From assembly GCA_963545485.1 (NCBI GenBank), contig CAUUJG010000003.1, positions 1-64,000 of the forward strand: a stretch of 64,000 nt of DNA, in the 5' to 3' direction. Origin of the DNA: CAUTUX01 sp963545485. Its GTDB lineage: Bacteria; Bacillota; Clostridia; Christensenellales; CAG-917. The position numbers were made by a program, and so were the translations under genes. How positions within the stretch are numbered: the stretch's first letter is position 1; each line of letters begins with the position of its first letter. Shown here in pieces: positions 61,378 to 64,000 of this stretch. Under the pieces are notes generated by a model that saw only the letters and a list, made by a program, of their open reading frames with translations, did no database searches and was not told the origin of the DNA.

Positions 61378-61772
61378 AATCTAAACCTTCTTACTAGTGT
61401 TTCCCACTGATAATCATTCAATATCCTCTTCGCCGTCGCATTTTTTGCATTCGTATCTATCGCACATGCAAGATTCATATATAACCCATAGTCATCTTCT
61501 AAATCCGCTTTTTCGGCATCATCTACTAAGTTTTGAATATTTTGTGGCAACTTAAAATCTATTTTTATGCTATCATCCAAATAATTGTACTTGATATTTC
61601 TCTTTATATCTTCTTCGATTAAACCAATAATATATTGTGTCATATTATCAACCTTAGACAATCTATCAATCAAATGCTGATTTTCCTTACGAATCCTAAA
61701 CTTAAAAGTCTTATAATTGTCCTTAATGTATTTGTTTATATATTCTCTATTTGTTTGCTTATCTTGTTTCAT
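61374..61772 (-). CDS. Small partner protein, second copy (orphan putative antitoxin)
   Basis: A 132-residue protein closely similar to the one at 8623-9021 (TNREYINKYIKDNYKTFKF, then IIGLIEEDIKRN, ending WETLVRRFRL). The ATG at 61772 is confirmed by alignment. It lacks a Shine-Dalgarno but has the same TTTACATTTGCCCCC promoter box with the -10 element 6 nt before the ATG. The kinase gene that should follow is truncated to 36 codons. An orphan partner that survives toxin loss is consistent with an antitoxin, or with a free anti-toxin (anti-addiction) protein against the copy at 7.6 kb. Confidence 0.75.
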   Translation of the reverse strand: MKQDKQTNREYINKYIKDNYKTFKFRIRKENQHLIDRLSKVDNMTQYIIGLIEEDIKRNIKYNYLDDSIKIDFKLPQNIQNLVDDAEKADLEDDYGLYMNLACAIDTNAKNATAKRILNDYQWETLVRRFRL

Positions 61773-61778
61773 ATCTTT

Positions 61779-61807
61779 AATTTATATCATTAGGGGGCAA
61801 ATGTAAA
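61779..61807 (-). promoter_or_regulatory. Predicted leaderless promoter of the orphan partner gene
   Basis: On the minus strand, TTTACA (61807-61802) and TAAATT (61784-61779) are 17 bp apart and the -10 element ends 6 nt before the ATG. The TTTACATT-N-GCCCCC box is identical in layout to that at 9028-9056. Confidence 0.6.
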
Positions 61808-61977
61808 TATACCTAAAGAAAAATGTATCTTCATAGTATCAGAAAGACTTCATCAACATTATTTCCACATTTCTAGTATATGCTGATTAGCCAAGAAATT
61901 TACTGCAAAACAACTTTTCAAGCCAAATACCTTGCTATTTTTTTTTGATTTAGAATCCTCCCATTGAAGGAGGTAAT

Positions 61978-63150
61978 ATGAAGACCAAAATAAAGCTTTT
62001 AATTAGTATTTTGATTGTATGTTTATCGTTTCTTTTAGCCGCTTGTGGGCAAACAAAAAATTCAGAGCAAAAGCAACCTGATAATCGAGAACAAATCAAA
62101 CCGGACAATAATAACAAAATTCAAAAGAAATACACAGTAAATTTTTATGATGGAACCGAACTATTAACTAGCAAGACAATAAACGAAAATGAGACAGTTC
62201 CGATTACCAATGCAAATGAGAAAGAAAATTATGCATTCATGGGTTGGTATACAGATTCCGCAATGACAAATAAGTTTAATTATGACACAAAAATAACATC
62301 AAATATGGATCTGTATGCCTCTTATATGGACCTCAAGGAAATGTTCACTAAGGCAAGAGCTGCAACAATAGATAATGGAAAATTCAAATATGACTATAAA
62401 CTAGACTTTCAAATTTTAAAAAAATTTATTGGATTTAACACACATCCAAGTGCATATTATAGAGGAACTGTTTATTACAATAAAGATGGTTCTGTTACAT
62501 ATTACAAAGATGAAAAAGTAGGTGGAGGTCTTAAACTTGATAGACATCATTATGATGTTTTGAAAGAAGGCAAAACGGAGCTTCAAAAAATTAACTATAA
62601 GTACAAAGGATCATTACAACCGATAGGCAAAATAGAAAAACCTGGTGCTGATGGTGATTTCGTAGAAAAAACAGTATTAGATTACACAGGCAAACCATAC
62701 GATTATTCCGTATTTGCAAAATCTCTATTTAAAAGCGACGATGACAAAATTGATAAAGTAATAAAAATAGGCACAAATAAATATAAAGTTACATTTAAGA
62801 AAAGTGTAGTAGAGAAAGCAAAAGAATTCTTAGAAAAGAGCGGAATGAAAGTAATCAAAAAACAACTTGAAAAAGAAGGTGTAAATACAGATATTTTTAA
62901 GAATGTAACCGCATATATAACAACTAATTCATTAAATACACAAATACAAGAGTTGCACTATGAATTTGATTTATCATTGAACTTCAAAAATGAGACCACC
63001 GTTGACGAAGAGTCAAACGGCGGTGAGAAAACAAAAAGTATCAAACTTAAAGGGAAAATAGACTTTAAAGTAAAATATCAAATGACCTTTGATAATTCTT
63101 TTGATGGAACAATTAATATTCCTGAGAAAGTTAAATCTCAATTAGGTTAA
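61978..63150 (+). CDS. Lipoprotein with InlB B-repeat domain
   Basis: A 390-residue surface lipoprotein. The signal peptide MKTKIKLLISILIVCLSFLL ends in the lipobox LLAAC. A hydrophilic spacer follows, then one InlB B-repeat/Listeria-Bacteroides repeat (about 50-115: KYTVNFYDGTELLTSKTIN, then NYAFMGWYTD and TSNMDLYASY). The rest is an unrecognised domain of about 270 residues with beta-rich, Lys-rich sequence (GKFKYDYKLDFQ, FKVKYQMTFDNSFDGTI), possibly a carbohydrate- or protein-binding fold. The ATG has GGAGG 4 nt upstream. A strong terminator follows. Confidence 0.87.
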   Translation: MKTKIKLLISILIVCLSFLLAACGQTKNSEQKQPDNREQIKPDNNNKIQKKYTVNFYDGTELLTSKTINENETVPITNANEKENYAFMGWYTDSAMTNKFNYDTKITSNMDLYASYMDLKEMFTKARAATIDNGKFKYDYKLDFQILKKFIGFNTHPSAYYRGTVYYNKDGSVTYYKDEKVGGGLKLDRHHYDVLKEGKTELQKINYKYKGSLQPIGKIEKPGADGDFVEKTVLDYTGKPYDYSVFAKSLFKSDDDKIDKVIKIGTNKYKVTFKKSVVEKAKEFLEKSGMKVIKKQLEKEGVNTDIFKNVTAYITTNSLNTQIQELHYEFDLSLNFKNETTVDEESNGGEKTKSIKLKGKIDFKVKYQMTFDNSFDGTINIPEKVKSQLG

Positions 63151-63170
63151 ACAAATTTATAAATTTACAT

Positions 63171-63199
63171 AAAAAGGCTTACAAAAGTAAGCCTTTTTG
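63171..63199 (+). terminator. Intrinsic terminator after the lipoprotein gene
   Basis: AAAAAGGCTTAC-AAAA-GTAAGCCTTTTT: a 12-bp perfect stem with an A4 loop, ending in a T run. The A/T flanks make it usable in both directions. It may also serve the minus-strand methyltransferase gene. Confidence 0.92.
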
Positions 63200-63285
63200 T
63201 TATAAATCAATATCTTCACACAGGTAAAATAACTCCACTACTCAAAGATCATTTTTTTATATAAACACTTCATTTAATCTTCAAC

Positions 63286-63906
63286 TTATTTTTTTATAAA
63301 CGCAATTGCATTGGGGATCTTCCCATCAATGTATTTTACTTCAACATTAGAATATCCTTCATTTATAAAAAATTCTTTATATGTATCTATTGAAAAGTAT
63401 TGTTTAAAGTCAGCTCCGGCGTTGTTTATTTTTTTAATAATTGTTTTTGGCTTTTTCACCCGTTTATTCATATATGTTGGAATAATAACTATACCATTAG
63501 GGACACAAACTCTAACCAATTCTTTAACTGCCTTTGCCGGATCATCAAGCAAATGTATAACATTTCCTGCTATGACTTTATCAAATGTATTATCTGAGTA
63601 TGATATGTTTAAAATATCTCCTTCTTCCCATTTTACATTATTGAATTTCTTAAGATTTCTTTTTGCAACCATTAGCATCTTTTTTGATACATCGGTTGCA
63701 ACTACCTCTTTACATCGTTTAGCAATAACTTCAGTAAGCATTCCATTTCCACACGCACATTCTAAAATTTTATCTCCCGAATCAATTTGTGCTTCTATCA
63801 ATTTTTTCAATTTTGCATGAACCCTTCTATTCACTAAATTTGTAAAGATACTATACACTCCTGCTACTTTGTCCCAAAATATTGGTTTGACTTTCTTTTC
63901 ACTCAT
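63286..63906 (-). CDS. Class I SAM-dependent methyltransferase
   Basis: A 206-residue methyltransferase. Motif I ILECACGNGMLTEVIA is near residues 43-58, the acidic residue binding the ribose is in VVATDVSKKMLMVA, and motif IV is NTFDKVIAGNVIHLL. It resembles small UbiE/Erg6-like enzymes. The gene stands alone with a GGAGGAAAG ribosome site. The substrate is unknown. The window ends shortly after its start. Confidence 0.85.
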   Translation of the reverse strand: MSEKKVKPIFWDKVAGVYSIFTNLVNRRVHAKLKKLIEAQIDSGDKILECACGNGMLTEVIAKRCKEVVATDVSKKMLMVAKRNLKKFNNVKWEEGDILNISYSDNTFDKVIAGNVIHLLDDPAKAVKELVRVCVPNGIVIIPTYMNKRVKKPKTIIKKINNAGADFKQYFSIDTYKEFFINEGYSNVEVKYIDGKIPNAIAFIKK

Positions 63907-64000
63907 TTTTTAATCTTTCCTCCACCCGCATATGCATTATACCACTACTTTTTTTATCTGTTGAATTATGATAATTGTATAGCTTATTCAAATTTAAATA

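Overview
The window is AT-rich chromosomal DNA from a low-GC Gram-positive anaerobe, most likely a host-associated member of the Clostridia. Supporting signs are lipoproteins with classical lipoboxes, strong GGAGG ribosome sites, CCA-encoded tRNAs, a DNA polymerase I whose proofreading site is degenerate, and families typical of such genomes (BspA-like LRR_5 proteins, DUF4143 ATPases, DUF3990, AlbA_2 regulators). I cannot name a genus.

Housekeeping genes form islands. At 1.9-5.0 kb a glycerol dehydrogenase and a fused DhaK-DhaL dihydroxyacetone kinase form a glycerol-to-DHAP route, followed by tRNA-Ala. At 11.4-14.2 kb lies an iron/siderophore-type ABC importer. At 23.3-30.2 kb a tightly packed minus-strand run encodes patatin-like lipase, polA, coaE, prfB, tsaD, a methyltransferase and a tautomerase. 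At 30.7-32.9 kb are a glycerophosphodiesterase, tRNA-Trp, proC and tRNA-Ser.

Everything else is accessory. There are eight AAA/DUF4143 ATPase loci (five intact, one frameshifted, two decayed). Five of them have their own private set of direct repeats just upstream. Toxin-antitoxin-like modules include DUF3990/XRE, a CtkA/HipA-like kinase with a small partner (plus a decayed second copy), two Fic proteins lacking the catalytic His, an AlbA_2 regulator behind a 12-bp tandem array, and a NYN-type RNase. Four LRR_5 proteins and remnants of another occupy 33-48 kb; three of the four intact ones have no export signal. Several poly-G/C tracts sit in promoters or reading frames and look like contingency (phase-variable) loci. 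A degenerate dispersed repeat lies in many intergenic regions, including directly behind two tRNA genes.

The most interesting locus is a compact four-gene operon at 49.2-58.8 kb. It encodes a 1488-aa Upf1-like SF1 helicase with a very large coiled-coil insertion, a 711-aa protein ending in a HEPN RNase motif, a 372-aa coiled-coil protein and a 605-aa Clp/AAA_2 unfoldase-like ATPase. The genes overlap or nearly abut and sit among toxin-antitoxin modules, which suggests an anti-phage defence system that I do not recognise. Everything was read by eye: family names come from motifs and memory, not from database searches.
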